Origin: Progne subis subis
Taxonomy: Eukaryota > Chordata > Aves > Passeriformes > Hirundinidae
NCBI GenBank assembly: GCA_022316685.1
Contig: JAKJHU010000085.1
Location: 3,472,001-3,536,000 of the forward strand
Direction of reading: 5' to 3'
DNA length: 64,000 nt
Numbering within the stretch: position 1 is the stretch's first letter; each line of letters opens with the position of its first letter. Positions 1 to 11,394 of this stretch are shown here, piece after piece. A program made the translations under genes and the position numbers. The notes under the pieces are model-generated. The model was not told the DNA's origin. It saw only the letters and a list, made by a program, of their open reading frames with translations, and searched no databases.

Positions 1-957
1 GCTACATGTGCTTCTGTACCATTCTAGGAGGGCTGGCAATTTTTTACTACAATGATTGGGTTAAACATCACACAAACAGACGTAATTTTGCAACATCTCT
101 TGCTTGCAGAAGCTGATTAAATCTTCTTTCCTGTCGCAGGTCTCGATGAAACCTTCAAAGCTCTGTTTGCTGTAGCCAAGGCATCCCGGTACTCAAACTG
201 GTTCTGCTAATTAAACCCAGAGCCCTGTGTCCTGTGTCCCGTGTTTCCTGTAGGGTTTGATCCGGGCATGGGCACGGCAGGGAGGGCTGGGGCTCGGGCT
301 GATCCTGAGCCTGTGCAGCAGTTCATTTACTGCTAATTGAATAATGCATGAGACCTTCCACCTGAGACTGCTGAACTTCCTTTATGGTCTCCATGCAGGA
401 CTGGGATAAACATTCCAGCTTCCATCCAGAACCTGCACTGGAACCTTCTGAACACCAGCTTCTGAAATCTGCAACGGTGATTGCACACTGTGGAAATTTT
501 GCTCAGATTTGGCAAGCATTTAATGCTGTTTTCCAGATTTTCCCCTGAATTTTTATCATCCCCATCAATTCAGAAGAAGATGTAACATTCAGATCTTAAT
601 AAGGCTGTAAGCAAGCATTTATTTCCTTTGTAATTTTCTATTAATTACACAGCAGCTAATGACTTTTTAGAGTCTGCTATTAATTAATTTACATCGGCTG
701 TCTTTAATTGTCTATTAAGTACCTGGACTCATTTGTGAGATTTACATGGAATTGTTGCCAAAAATGTCTCGTGCAACTGCACCAGGTCCTTTTTCTGCCT
801 GAATTCTCTATTGTTCCATGCCATATTTATCATGGTTACTTTCCTTTTGCACAGCTAGCCTCTTAGCAGCTTAGATCTAAAAGCATTTAAAGTAATTATC
901 CTCTGTAATTACCTTCCTCCATTTCCCTGACTCTTTTCTAATAGTAAAAAAGCCAAG
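1..957. other. Unique noncoding sequence, AT-rich
   Basis: No gene, RNA or recognisable mobile element is visible. The part from about 600 to 730 is very AT-rich with several TAATTA/ATTAATTA homeodomain-type cores and could be a regulatory element, but this is inference from composition only. Stop codons occur frequently in all frames. Confidence 0.6.
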
Positions 958-1018
958 GGAAAAAAAAAAAAAAAACCAAAAAACCCACAAACAACAAACA
1001 AACAACAACAAAAAAACC
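958..1018. repeat. A/C-rich low-complexity tract
   Basis: A 15-A run is followed by irregular AAAAC/CAAAC units. It is the first of several such tracts in the window (9.5, 21.65, 22.43, 22.7 and 50.3 kb as A/C on this strand; 32.2 and 63.8 kb as T/G). Confidence 0.85.
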
Positions 1019-1162
1019 CTGCTCAATCACAAAACAACAGATTTGGTCAGATGTTGGTCAGGCATTCGTTGTTTACAATGAATGACTGTGCAACCTATAA
1101 TAAAGCATACACTAACAGGTAAGGCTTGTCCCTGAGGCCAAAAGATGAATTTATCTTCCAAG

Positions 1163-1256
1163 AAAAAAATTAAAATAAAAATTAAAAATTAAAAATTAAA
1201 AAATTAAAAAAATAAAATTTAAAATTTACAATTTACAATTTAAAATTTAAAATTTG
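1163..1256. repeat. A/T-only degenerate tandem repeat
   Basis: Units of the type ATTAAAA pass into AATTTAAAATTT and TTTACAA units, giving about 94 bases that are almost entirely A and T. The right half (from about 1216) is partly self-complementary (AAATTTTAAATT type) and could form small hairpins. No coding potential. Confidence 0.85.
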
Positions 1257-3389
1257 AATTCTGCAATCCCACGCTGGGAACACAATGAGATCCTTCCAGT
1301 GTTTCAGATGGTGTAGGATATTTCCCTGCTCATGGCATGCAGAGATGGGAATGAGGTTTGCCTCCTCCAGCAGGTTTCCCAACAGAACAGCCCACAGCAC
1401 ATCCCTCCCTACCCAGCTCCCCAGTCTTGAGGGAGTTGCTGAGAAAACAGGAATGGCTTTGAAGCCGAGCCCCTGGAAGGTTCCCTGACACATCACTGCA
1501 CAACGCTTCACAAAAAGGCATTTTCCAGGGGAAGAATATTCCCCAGAAAGTTTGTCTGTCTCTCAGTAACTGGCCATGCCCTGAAACATTCTGTCTTCTT
1601 CCCCTTCTTATCTAACGTGGCTGAGGATGTTCCTATTATCCATGCAAATGTCTAATCCCCTTTGAATCCCACTAAATCCTTATCTGCCCCACGGGGTAAA
1701 TTTTCTTTGTGTAAAAAGCCTGATTGCTTTCAGCCTTTTTCAGATTTGTAAGTGATCCACCTCTCTTGTCCCTGTATGATGAGAAAGGATAAATAGGAGT
1801 TTCCTTCCACCTGCCGTGTGTTGTTTGGCATACCTCTTACACATTCCCATTTTATGAGGCCTCTCCACTAGGACAATATCCTTAATCCTTTTCAGCCTCA
1901 TTTCATAGGGAGGGGGTTTGTTTAAGCAGGACTTTTTTTTTTTTTTTTTCCCCTCTTTGGATGGAGAATGGAATAAAATTATGAGATGTGAAATATATAA
2001 TTTGACTCACCAGAACTGTAATTTTACGCAAGTATAATTCCACTGAAATCAGCCTCTCCTAATGTGCGAGGCCTGTCTCTGCTCTGCCTGTGCCTGCAGT
2101 GGCACCGTATCATTTTCTGTCCTCTTCTGCACATTAGTGAGCAGGTTTTATCCTTTTTTTGAAGCACAGCTGTACACTGAGCAGAAGGCCTCCTGCCACT
2201 CTCCAGAACAATTCCCAAGGCTCTCTGTGACTGCTTCCAGATAATTTGGACAGTCACGCCGTGCCCAAGCGGAAAGCTCTTGGAGAGACAATCCCTGGGC
2301 TGATTTCACTGCTGGAAATGTGCTTGGCAAGGAGCAGAAGATGGATGGGGAGGAGGGAGAGGCCGCATGTGGCCAGTTATTTCAAGATATGTAAATGGCT
2401 GGCACTGCTCTCGTTCTGTAATATTTTATAGCAGCAGCTGTATCTTAATAACACAACGAGCTATGTTTTATTTCGATGGTATCCAGAGCCCCCACCTTCA
2501 CTTAACAAATGTCTCAGCCACAACAGCGCAGATAGATGGAAGATTATTTTCCTTGCTGTACAGACGAGACACAGGAAGAGTTAATGTCGTGCCCGGAGCC
2601 TCCTAAGAGATTTGTTGTGAAGGTGGAGATTGGATCTGGAGTTCCCAAGTCACAGTTTGGAACTTTGAGCCCCCAGCACTGCTCTGCCTTGCTCCTCAGA
2701 GAAGCTCAGGGACTTTGCTCCTCTCCCTGCTCACTCTTCCACCCCCGTGTCCATCTACCCCTCCTGCTCAGGGGCTGCACACTGTTTGTTTCCCCTCCTT
2801 TGACAAACTCGGTGCCTCTGGGGGACACAGGAGTGAGTCTGACACAGGGATAACCCACTCCTGGTGACACCTGAGGGAGGCAGAATTCGTCCTGAGTGGC
2901 TCCTGAATTGTAATTAATGAACACGCATGAGGTGCTCCAGCAGTGCCCAGCTCCACAAGAGAAGCAGAAGCAGCAGAGATAAGGCAGCTCTTTTTCTGCT
3001 GATAATTAAGTGACCTTGCCAGAAGTCATAGATGTTTACTGATTCAGCAGAGAATACACAAGGATAAAAAAAAAAAGGACAAAATTGCCTTTATATGTCA
3101 AATCAACTATAAGAAAATCCCAGCTTAAGACAGAAGGAGAAGGGAAATCTGTCACCTAAATCTCTATTTTCAGAAGCCGGTATATAATGGAACTCGTACA
3201 ACAAAAGCTTGAGGAATACCTTTGTGCATGTTTGTGTTTTTATCTCTGCAGCCAGGTTTTTGGTTGGTCGCCCCATGGAGTTCTCCTGGAGTTTTGGGGC
3301 GCCGTCCCTATTTTCTCTTTTCCCTTATTAAAATGTCCCTTTTCTAGTGCCCAACATCGTTCCCACTCAGTGAGTTCCCCTGTGAAGCT
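1257..3389. other. Unique noncoding sequence
   Basis: No gene recognised. It contains a 17-T run at 1933-1949 and an 11-A run at 3066-3076. Open frames here are at most about 105 codons, overlap each other on both strands and show no domain or repeated motif, which is what chance predicts. Confidence 0.55.
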
Positions 3390-3762
3390 GCTTTGAGAAT
3401 GAGGAGCTCCTTTAACACAACAATCCCTTCTGAGGGTGAGAGATAAATGCACCTGCAATAACAAGGGATTTGTGCCACGAGAATCACACAGAAAACATGG
3501 AAACAACCCAAGACTAGGCAGATTTGATGGACAAGTAAAACACCTTCCACCAACCAATAGAACAATTAACGAGAACGCTATTAACCAATTATAGGTTCAT
3601 ATATTAACCTATATAATATATTTATAAGGGTTTGTAAAAACTATAAAAGAGAGCACGGGGCCATAATAAAGAGAAGACTTCTGCAAACTGGACAAAGGCT
3701 CATCCCCATGGAGCCCTCGTGCCTGGAGAGCTGGCCAAGCACCCCAGCACGGGTTTGCTCCC
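3390..3762 (+). mobile_element. Probable solo LTR remnant of an endogenous retrovirus
   Basis: The order of signals suits an LTR read on the plus strand: a CCAAT-like stretch (ACCAACCAATAG, about 3550-3561), an AT-rich block with an AGGTT...AACCT inverted repeat (about 3594-3611), a TATA-like CTATAAAAG at about 3641-3649, and a polyadenylation-type AATAAAG some 20 bases later (about 3665). The sequence after that is GC-richer, like an R-U5 part. The CCAAT-to-AATAAA arrangement resembles songbird ERV LTRs. I see no convincing TG...CA ends or target-site duplication, so both borders are approximate. No retroviral coding sequence is attached. Confidence 0.45.
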
Positions 3763-3877
3763 CATGCATCAATCAATCGGGTGCTCATGCATGAAATAAT
3801 TGGGCAATCATGCATCAGTGAATTCTGTGCCCCTGCATGAAGTCACTGAGCTGTCATGCAGCTATTCCTCGACTAAT
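3763..3877. repeat. Diverged 23-bp tandem repeat, about 5 units
   Basis: Units start at 3763, 3786, 3809, 3832 and 3855, each with CATGCA(T) or CCTGCATGA at its head followed by a diverged tail. The 23-bp spacing is exact over five units although the tails differ strongly, which suggests an old array. It adjoins the LTR-like sequence and may belong to its 3' part. Confidence 0.65.
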
Positions 3878-3970
3878 TTCAGGATTTTTTTAATGCAGTG
3901 CCCCAGCTGGCCAGATTTTATATCCCTGTCAAGTCACCTGCCTAACAAAGTGCCTGAACTGGGATACTTA

Positions 3971-4008
3971 GGAACAGAAAATATGGATTGGAACAGAAAA
4001 TATGGATT
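3971..4008. repeat. 19-bp direct duplication
   Basis: The unit GGAACAGAAAATATGGATT occurs twice in tandem (3971-3989 and 3990-4008) without a mismatch. It looks like a recent local duplication. Confidence 0.9.
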
Positions 4009-5769
4009 TCATGCTAATTAAAATGACATTTTAAATTAATGAGCTAATTATGACATTTTCTTGATCATATACTCCAGAAGCAAGTACCATAATTTCAAGG
4101 GTTTTTTTTTTTTTTTAAAAACAAAACTATTGCCTCTATGCTTTACATAAATAATGTTATTCACCCTTAGCTATGGTCCAGAGCTCCATCCCCACCTCAC
4201 TGCTGTGCCCAAGGGCTCTGCAGAACACCTTTACAAAGGAACCAAAACAAACACCAAAAAGCCAAGCACACACAGAGCCTGAGAACTGTCGAAGGCAAGC
4301 GATTCCTTGGGCCTTGCAGTACCTGCATTTTCTTAAATGTGATGGCTGTAAACCCCACCTGGCAAATTAACAACAGGATGAATTTTAAGTGCTGCATCAG
4401 ACCCCTCTGAGTTTAAATCAATGTGGCATAATTAATGCTGTTCCTCCCAGATAAAGGTCTTCTGGCCTGTCAACATCTTTTAATATTCTTCAGTCTGAAT
4501 TGAATGTTCTTTTGGCAAGAGATATTAGTTGGCAGGAAAAATTACTCATGACCTTTTAGCTTATACAAATAATTCAGGCTTTTTTATTTATTTTTTTTCT
4601 TTACTTAAAGATGCACACTGCATCTTCCAGAAAAAAAAGTGACAAAACATAATGGAAATAATTCTATTTTAGCACTCGGTGCTGGGCGGTTGTTTTCAGG
4701 CAGGAAAAAAACAATATGCACCTTTTTTTTTTCTAAGGGCTGTAGTCCAAGAGAGACAGAATTTCATTATTAGACCATGCAAATTACTCAGAGGCCCGTG
4801 TGCCACTGGAGCTGACAATATTTGGGTATTTTACTGGATTCTGAGCATTTCTGGCCGAGTGCTGGAAGCAGGCAGGCTCCAAGGTGCAGCCCTTGTGTGG
4901 GTTTTGTCCCTCTCAAAGGCACGGGCAGCACCAAGGAGAAACCTTGATGGATGCCACTGCCAAAAGTCCCACCCTTGTGCCATCAGCCTGTGCTGGGAGC
5001 TGCTGCACGGGTTTTTGGGGTTCTGAACTGAGCAGCTGGGGAGAGGGACTGGAGGCAGAGGAGCCAGCCCCAGAAATTGTGGTTTATAGCTCAACCTCAG
5101 CTCCTGACGCAGCAGATCTCCAGCTGTTTAACAGAGATGGAGAGCAGATGCTCCTTCAAGACCCAGATGTGCCTGTGGAAGAGGTCGTGGCCCCCAAGGG
5201 CTCACCAAGGACCCTCCCGCTCTGCTGGGAGTGCAGTTTGCACAAATCACTCCGTTTGTTTAAGGGCAAAATCAACCAAACTCTCTCAGATCACTTGTTC
5301 AAATTATCTAAATGAAACCTTGCAAGTCCTTGCTGGACTGTTGGGGAGAGAAAACTTCTGCCCAGAAAGTAAAAAGCGAGTGACTGCAGGCAGGAATCTC
5401 TCCTGTCACTGAGGCCAGACCTTGAAAAGCAATTTTTACTGGTTTACTCCTCGATTTGGTGTCTGTGTTCACACACCAAGTGGGAAACAGGTCTGAGGCT
5501 GAAGCACTGAGCCAGCAGCTCTTACACACCCTGAGAAATCAGTGTGCAAGGTTAGCCGCCTGCTTTACCCAGTTCTGATGGCCCACCTTTGTAGAGACAG
5601 CACTAAATAAAAAGTTTTCACTTTGTAGTTAACCTTCAGGCACTCTGTTCCGTCAGTGCGGATATCTGCTCCCATTCCTGGGCATTCCTGATAAAACCTG
5701 AAATATTTCCCAAAATATTTACTGCAGTGAATATTCATTGGTTATTGCCACTGCTTAGAGACGTGTATA
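4009..5769. other. Unique noncoding sequence
   Basis: Contains a 15-T run at 4102-4116 and otherwise unremarkable sequence. The open frame at 4884-5315 (143 codons) has no recognised domain, overlaps others on both strands and is not supported as a gene. Confidence 0.5.
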
Positions 5770-5907
5770 AAGTTGTAAATAAGGGTTAAATGTCATTTTA
5801 TGTCAAATTTGGCGGTTAGATATACTTAAATTTGAGTATCAAGTTGGAAGTGAGAGTTAAACGTAATTTTATACAAAATTCAGGGTTTAGATGTACTTAG
5901 ATTTGGC
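5770..5907. repeat. Old 71-bp tandem duplication
   Basis: The segment from 5770 (AAGTTGTAAAT) is repeated from 5841 (AAGTTGGAAGT). Shared landmarks in order are GTTAAA, ATTTTAT, CAAA, GTTTAGAT/GTTAGAT, TACTTA and ATTTG. By eye roughly two thirds of positions agree, so the duplication is old and diverged. Confidence 0.75.
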
Positions 5908-5999
5908 CGTTTTGTCCAAACTTACACTCGGCAGGGCGAGGATGAGCTAACACTGACGGGAGGGAGAAAGCTCTCTGTTTTGCTGACATCAGGTTCCAG

Positions 6000-6240
6000 C
6001 TAACAGGGGCAGGACAGAGCTGTGAAAAATGCAGTATTTCTCCGAGTGGAGGGCAAGGCAGCGTTTCCAGGGCTTGGCACCGCAGCCCTGTTCCTCCGGC
6101 CGCTTCCGTAGCTCCCACACGGTCCTCGCGGGAACGGGGAATTTCACAGCGCGCTCCAGGGCTGCTGGAATTGCAAGGAGCACGAGAGCAGCAGCACTTG
6201 GAGCCGGTGGAGGTGGCTGAAAACCCCCCGCAGCAAAACA
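6000..6240. promoter_or_regulatory. Short CpG-rich patch
   Basis: This patch has visibly more CpG (CCGGCCGC, CGCGGG, GCGCGC) than its AT-rich flanks. It could be a small CpG island or enhancer. No TATA box, exon or splice pattern accompanies it, so a promoter is only a possibility. CpG observed/expected was not computed. Confidence 0.25.
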
Positions 6241-7890
6241 CAGGTTTACTCAGATCTCAAAGCGCTCTGCCTTCATCAAGAGTGCAGAGCGAGGCCTTGT
6301 TTAATTCTGCGTAGAAAACAGAAGAATATTGAGATATTTCTATAGTGAAAGTCTTGGAGGTGAGCAAAAGTCTGTGTTACGGAGATCTAGTCTCTAGGTT
6401 TATTTTTTATGCATAGAGGAGCGTGTTTTAGGCAGAAATAACCAACTCAGAGTCAATTTCTTCGCATTGGGAGTGTTCTGTCGTGCAAAAAAAAAACAAC
6501 CCTCAAACCAACCTTGGGCTTTTACCTGGAATGAAACACCTCATCAGCATTTCACGAAAACCCAAGTTCTGTGCAGTAAAGCAGAAACTCGGGTGACAAA
6601 TGACTTAATTTCAAAATCCAACACCCACTCCCCTCCCAAGCGGGCAAACCTTGCTCAGCCTGACTGGTTTGTTTTGTGGAACTGGGGGACAGGAGCCACG
6701 GACATTTATTTGTTCTAAAATCCCCTGCTTTTGCCATCTGCTGGGATGAACCACTCACCACTCATTAGTGCCTTTTTCAGGTTAATGAAGCTTTGCCACG
6801 GCCGGAGCCTCCACACTCGATTTATGCTGTGCCATTGCCACTGGATGGCATTAGTTAGTTGTGCTACAGCCCTGGATGTGAGAGGCATCAATTAAACGTG
6901 GACAGCTCTTGCCAATAAGTATTAAAGCCTTAAACCGTTTTAATTCCCCTTAAACTGGGAGTTCTCCTTGTTTTACCATGGGCCATGTGTTTGCCTCCCA
7001 ACGCTCATGAACAGACACTGGGAGGAAAATCAGTGTGTCCGTCTCGTTCCGATATAAAAGACAAACAACCTTGTCCTGGCGGTAATAAACCTTAATGCAA
7101 CAGCGCTCCAGTTGACTTTTCCCTCACAGACTGGCGTTTCAGTTGCTGCTGTGATAACCTCATAACCCAGAAATTCCAGTTCCAGCGACAGAAACCAGCG
7201 CAGGTCAAAGCCTCAGCGCCAGCCACCAAGCTTCAGAGCCCTCCTAAAATCCAGAGGCACTTTAGAAGGAGGGTTTCAAGCTGATTGCTACATTTCCTTC
7301 TGCAGCAGCCACGTGTTTGAGAGTCATGCCAAGCCCCACAATAATCCAGCTGAAAGATAAATACACACGAACACAACCCACCCGTAACCCGCTCAGCTGG
7401 ACCCACACCACGGCTCACCACAGGGCTTTGTTCTCTGCTGGGGTCCAAACTGGTGTGGGGCGTTCCCCAGGGAGCACCCAGCTCCCACAGTGTTCCCTCT
7501 TTTAGCTTGGAATACCGAGGGGGAAAAAAAAACCACACCCCCAAAATAAACCAAAGGGACCTCTGGACTGCTTTGCCCTGTTCTTTCCCCAGAATGTCTC
7601 CTGAGAGTATTTTCACAGGAAGGAGATGACAGTGGGTACAGAGCTCTGCTCTTTCCCCTGAGGGGGATCTCAAATCCAGCTCCCTTCCCTGGGGCACAGC
7701 AGAAGCTTCTGGAAATGGCACACGACAGCGCAAAGGGGGAGGAGGTGGGAGAGCAGGGGTTTGGGTTTTGTTGTGGAATGTTGTTTTTCAAATTGTGCAA
7801 CTCAATCACACTCAGGCAGGTGTCCTGTGAATCCTCGGGTGCACTGATCCAGGATCCAGGGCAGGGAACTGGGAAAAGCCCTGAGAGCTC
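6241..7890. other. Unique noncoding sequence, part with regulatory-element character
   Basis: No gene is recognised. The part 6770-6960 has a dense mixture of TAAT/ATTA cores, long non-repetitive AT-rich words and no stop-free frame, which resembles conserved noncoding elements of developmental loci (inference only). Minus-strand open frames of 166 and 177 codons at 7233-7926 lie in GC-richer sequence, overlap each other in different frames and show no domain. Confidence 0.45.
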
Positions 7891-8267
7891 CCAGCAAGGC
7901 TTTCCCAATTCAGTGAATTCCAGCAAGGCTTTCCCAATTCAGTGAATCCCAGCAAGGCTTTCCCAATTCAGCGAATCCCAGCAAGGCTTTCCCAATTCAA
8001 CAAATCCCAGCAAGGCTTTCCCAATTGAGCAAATCCCAGCAAGGCTTTCCCAATTCAACAAATTCCAGCAAGGCTTTCCCAATTCAACAAATCCCAACAA
8101 GGCTTTCCCAATTCAACAAATGCCAGCAAGGCTTTCCCAATTTAGAGAATCCCACCAAGGCTTTCCCAACTGAGCAAATCCCAGCAAGGCTTTCCCAATT
8201 GAGCAAATCCCAGCAAGGCTTTCCCAATTGAGCAAATCCCAGCAAGGCTTTCCCAATTCAGCAAATT
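7891..8267. repeat. 29-bp minisatellite, 13 copies
   Basis: Units start every 29 bases from 7891 to 8239 (13 x 29 = 377 bp) with no insertion or deletion. The core CCAGCAAGGCTTTCCCAATT is nearly invariant, while the last 9 bases vary (CAGTGAATT, CAACAAATC, GAGCAAATC, TAGAGAATC). The 68-codon open frame within it is just translated repeat. Confidence 0.97.
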
Positions 8268-8999
8268 CCAGTCCCGCAGGCTTTGGGGTGCAGCTGAAAC
8301 CTGTGAGGCAGCACAGACTGCAAGGGCAAATCCATCAGACTGACAAATCGTGAGATATAAATAACAGTTTACTCTGAAGGGAATATGAGAGCTGCTCAGC
8401 CACCATCACCCCCTGCTTCCTGTCAGAGGTGTGAGTACCTCACCTCAAAACTCTCCAGACGTCTTCGCTACACACTTGTTTTTTCCACCCCACATCCCAA
8501 CAAAAAGGGAAAATACAGTGGCAAATATCTCTTCTCCTGTAAGAGGATCTAAATGTAATGTATTTATGGATCACATTAATAATGGAATAAGGAATTGATG
8601 CATAAGAATGAAAACATTTACATAGCACAAAGGAGCAGCATTTACTATAAATTATTAATAGCCTAATAATGACAATATGAAATAATAATTAACAAAGGCA
8701 CAGCTATTATCACCCAAACAAGAAATAGCTTGACTTAACAAAGGATCCTACATAACAGATATGCTAATCTTGTTTTCCAATTTCTGGAAACACTTTCTGT
8801 TACTTTTCAAAAACTCATTATCAAAGTCACAAGTAGGAAACTACTCAAACATTGCAATATTTTGGTTGTAAAACAATTTAATAGTTATTATAAAGGCTTT
8901 TTTTTCCCATCCCTCTGTGGGAGAACAGGATGAATTCATTTATGCAAGAGTAATTTCTTCCAGAGTCATATTGGGAGATGATTTATTTGTAGAGTGGGA
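8268..8999. other. Unique AT-rich noncoding sequence
   Basis: AT-rich single-copy sequence with no open frame of note and no recognised element. From about 8560 to 8990 TAAT/ATTA words are frequent. Confidence 0.5.
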
Positions 9000-9210
9000 C
9001 AGACAATAATAAAGTCTCAGATTTAAATAGCGCCTTTCATCCCAAAGGATCCTGAAGTGCTCTCCAAGATCTGTCTCTGCTCAGGAACAGTTCCCCCACC
9101 TCTGCAGTGATGGATGGGGCTGTTCAACAGCGTGCACAGAAATGCTCTGTAGCAGTTTAAGGCAGGCACCGAAGAGCACCAGAGGCGGCAGAAACCTCAG
9201 GTGGGATTAA
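9000..9210. mobile_element. Ancient interspersed repeat remnant (family not named)
   Basis: The string ATAGCGCCTTTCATCC at about 9028-9043, followed by an AAGGATCCTGAAGTGCT-like stretch, a CCCACCTCTGCAGTGA stretch and a GCAGTTTAAGGCAGG stretch, matches in order a widely dispersed ancient vertebrate repeat I recognise from many genomes. I cannot give its database name with confidence. It is degraded and noncoding. Borders are approximate. Confidence 0.5.
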
Positions 9211-9523
9211 AATCCTCTCCTAACAAGTAGATTAGGGTGAAAAACCAAGAGATTTCCAATGTAGCACAGCAAACGTGGGGTTTGAGCCCCTGAGTCTCCC
9301 CTCTGTGACTCAGGGAAGCTCCCAGCCCAGCAGGACACAGCACACTGCTTGTAAGATGCTTTAAAAAGGCACAGCAGTGCTTTTGGAAATGTCCCTGCCT
9401 GCTCAGAATCGATTCTTCCCGCATGGTGCTCTCCCCCGGCCACGCAGAGGGACCCCCTGCACTCACCTGGGAACCACTTCCCCATCACAAATTCCCCGTT
9501 TTGTATGCTCAAAAGATTGGGAG
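9211..9523. other. Unique noncoding sequence
   Basis: No gene or repeat recognised. Mixed composition with short open frames only. Confidence 0.5.
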
Positions 9524-9743
9524 GAAAAACCAAACCAAACCGAACCAAATCAAACAAAAAAACCAAAAAACAAACAACAACAACAAAACCAAAACAAAAA
9601 CCAAAACAAAACAAAAACAAAAAAGGAACAACAACAACAAAAAACAAAAACAAAAACAAAACCAAAAAACAAAAAACCCACAAAAAAACAAAAAACAAAA
9701 ACAGCAACAAAAAAACAAACCAAAAAAACCCAACACCACACCA
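9524..9743. repeat. A/C-rich low-complexity tract, about 220 bp
   Basis: Irregular AAAAC, CAACAA and ACCAAAC units, with G and T almost absent on this strand. The first 30 bases are a short ACCAAACCAAACCGAACC series, later ones are AAAC and AACAAC. The lysine/asparagine/glutamine-rich or leucine/phenylalanine-rich open frames (up to 167 codons) on both strands are artefacts of this composition. Confidence 0.95.
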
Positions 9744-10096
9744 CTAATTTCCACCAATTTCGTCCGACCCGTGCAGGCAGCTAATCCCATTCTTCAGGAT
9801 AAATTCCAGAGCAGTCTGGGATAACCTGAGAGACCTGGACAGGAGCGATCCAAGCCCCACAGAGAGCATTAAACAGCAATTCACTGCTGAGCAGCAGGTG
9901 ACCATCGCTTTTCTCAGCAATCCTCACGCTGGTGGGGTGAGTGTGAAACACCAGCCAAGCGCAGCAGCATTCACCTGTTCCCCTGCTCTCATCCCAAATT
10001 CACCGCAGGCAGCCCAAAGGCTTCCAGTGCCTCCACTGGCCTCGGGCCACGCCGTGGTTTCTTTTGCAGGTCTTTTGGAAGAGGGGAATTTCCTTT
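9744..10096. other. Unique noncoding sequence
   Basis: Nothing recognised. It ends with CTTT at 10093-10096, the left target-site copy of the LTR that follows. Confidence 0.5.
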
Positions 10097-10700
10097 TGAG
10101 ACATGACTTTAAAGAGTTAAGATTTTAGCTAAGGGTTAGAAGCAATTTATATTGATCAAGATGTAAGTTAGATTAGTAAATGGTAGGTTAATGATTATTA
10201 GATGCCCAAGCTAGAGCTAACTGTTATATTATGAGCTTGTTTAGAGAAAAAGTGGAGTAAGTGAACCATCATAAGAACAGATTGAAACCAATAAGAACAA
10301 TGGCCAGCACCTGGACTTGGTACCAATCAATCACGAAGCAGGGGACCTTGGACAGTGCCAGAGGGTCACAGAGATCTGATGAAGACTCTCCTGACTTCAT
10401 CCTTTGAGACCACTGACCCAATTCGAGACCACTGACCCAATTCAAGAGAAGGATTGCACACGCGTGAAGGACTGATAGCCTCATTTTAGTACAGAGCAGG
10501 GATGGGAGGTGCTGGGGTTATGCATATGTATTGTAGGTAAGATCTTGGAAAATAAATAGAGAGCACAGAGCCTTGTTCGGGGCGGCCACGCCTTTCGGAG
10601 ATGACTCCCGTGCCGCCCGCCGGTGAATAAACATACCACTGTCTAACTTTAATCAGTTAGAGGGTCTTTGTCCGTGACTGTATCGGTTTTCAATGACTCA
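10097..10700 (+). mobile_element. Solo LTR of an endogenous retrovirus, 604 bp
   Basis: The element starts TGAGAC and ends GACTCA, so its ends are short imperfect inverted repeats with the TG...CA termini usual for LTRs. It is flanked by a 4-bp direct repeat CTTT (10093-10096 and 10701-10704), which fits a target-site duplication, although four T-rich bases can match by chance. Inside, a GC-rich block at about 10577-10622 precedes AATAAA at about 10626-10631, a likely polyadenylation signal, leaving roughly 70 bases to the 3' end as R-U5. A 19-bp unit is duplicated exactly inside (10406-10424 and 10425-10443). No internal retroviral sequence is present, so it is a solo LTR left by LTR-LTR recombination (inference). 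A gamma/epsilon-like class would fit a 4-bp duplication, but the family is not assigned. Confidence 0.75.
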
Positions 10701-11394
10701 CTTTTGCTTTCATTTTTTTCCCGTGTTATCACGCAACACTTGAGTGCAGTTTTTGGCCCAAAGGGGTCGTTCTGAAGCCCCCACAGCTGCCAGGAGCAGA
10801 ACTGATGGTTGCATGCGGATTAAAACAGTTTAAAAACACCAGCGACTTAACAAGAGACAATTTGTGCTACACTTGATGAATGTTTGGAGCAGTAGTTGGT
10901 GTGATTTTTCCCAAAAATCAAGGAGCCAAGGATCTCAAGCCCCGAGCTGCTGGAGCACTGAGGTTTCCCACTGTACAGCTATTTAGGTCACAAGAATTAC
11001 AGACGGGGAATTTAAGCACGGATTAATAAAAAAGCAATTTCCACTATCAGTGTTTTTCAGTACGCTTAATAATCCTTTGCATTTCATGAGATATAAGTGC
11101 CCTGGCCCCCAGGTCAGTGCCCAAATGCTTTGCATAAGGCCCACAGAGGATAATAAATTGGGGTTGCCATCTCCTGATCTTTGCTTAGTCCCTGAGCAAT
11201 CTGTTGTGTGGCAGCCTCGATGTAATATCAGAGTCAGCTTGTTTTGCAAAAGCCACAATTTCTTGTGCAGGGATGGGAGCGGCATTTTGTGGGGTTTATT
11301 TTGTTTTCTTCTGTAAGTAAGGAATTATTCTTTATCTTGCTGCAGAAATAATTGTCCTTAGCGTGGCACTTTTGGGGGTATGGCTGGTGATGGT
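10701..11394. other. Unique noncoding sequence
   Basis: No gene or mobile element recognised. It contains short open frames only (up to about 100 codons on the minus strand), with no domain. Confidence 0.5.

Noticed and set aside
7040..7110. LTR-like GATATAAAAG followed by GGTAATAAACC
   Set aside because: Only two short signals, with no LTR ends, R-U5 character or similarity to the other LTRs here.
7891..8267. CRISPR array
   Set aside because: Units are contiguous and nearly identical with no unique spacers. It is a minisatellite in a vertebrate sequence. The same holds for the other arrays.
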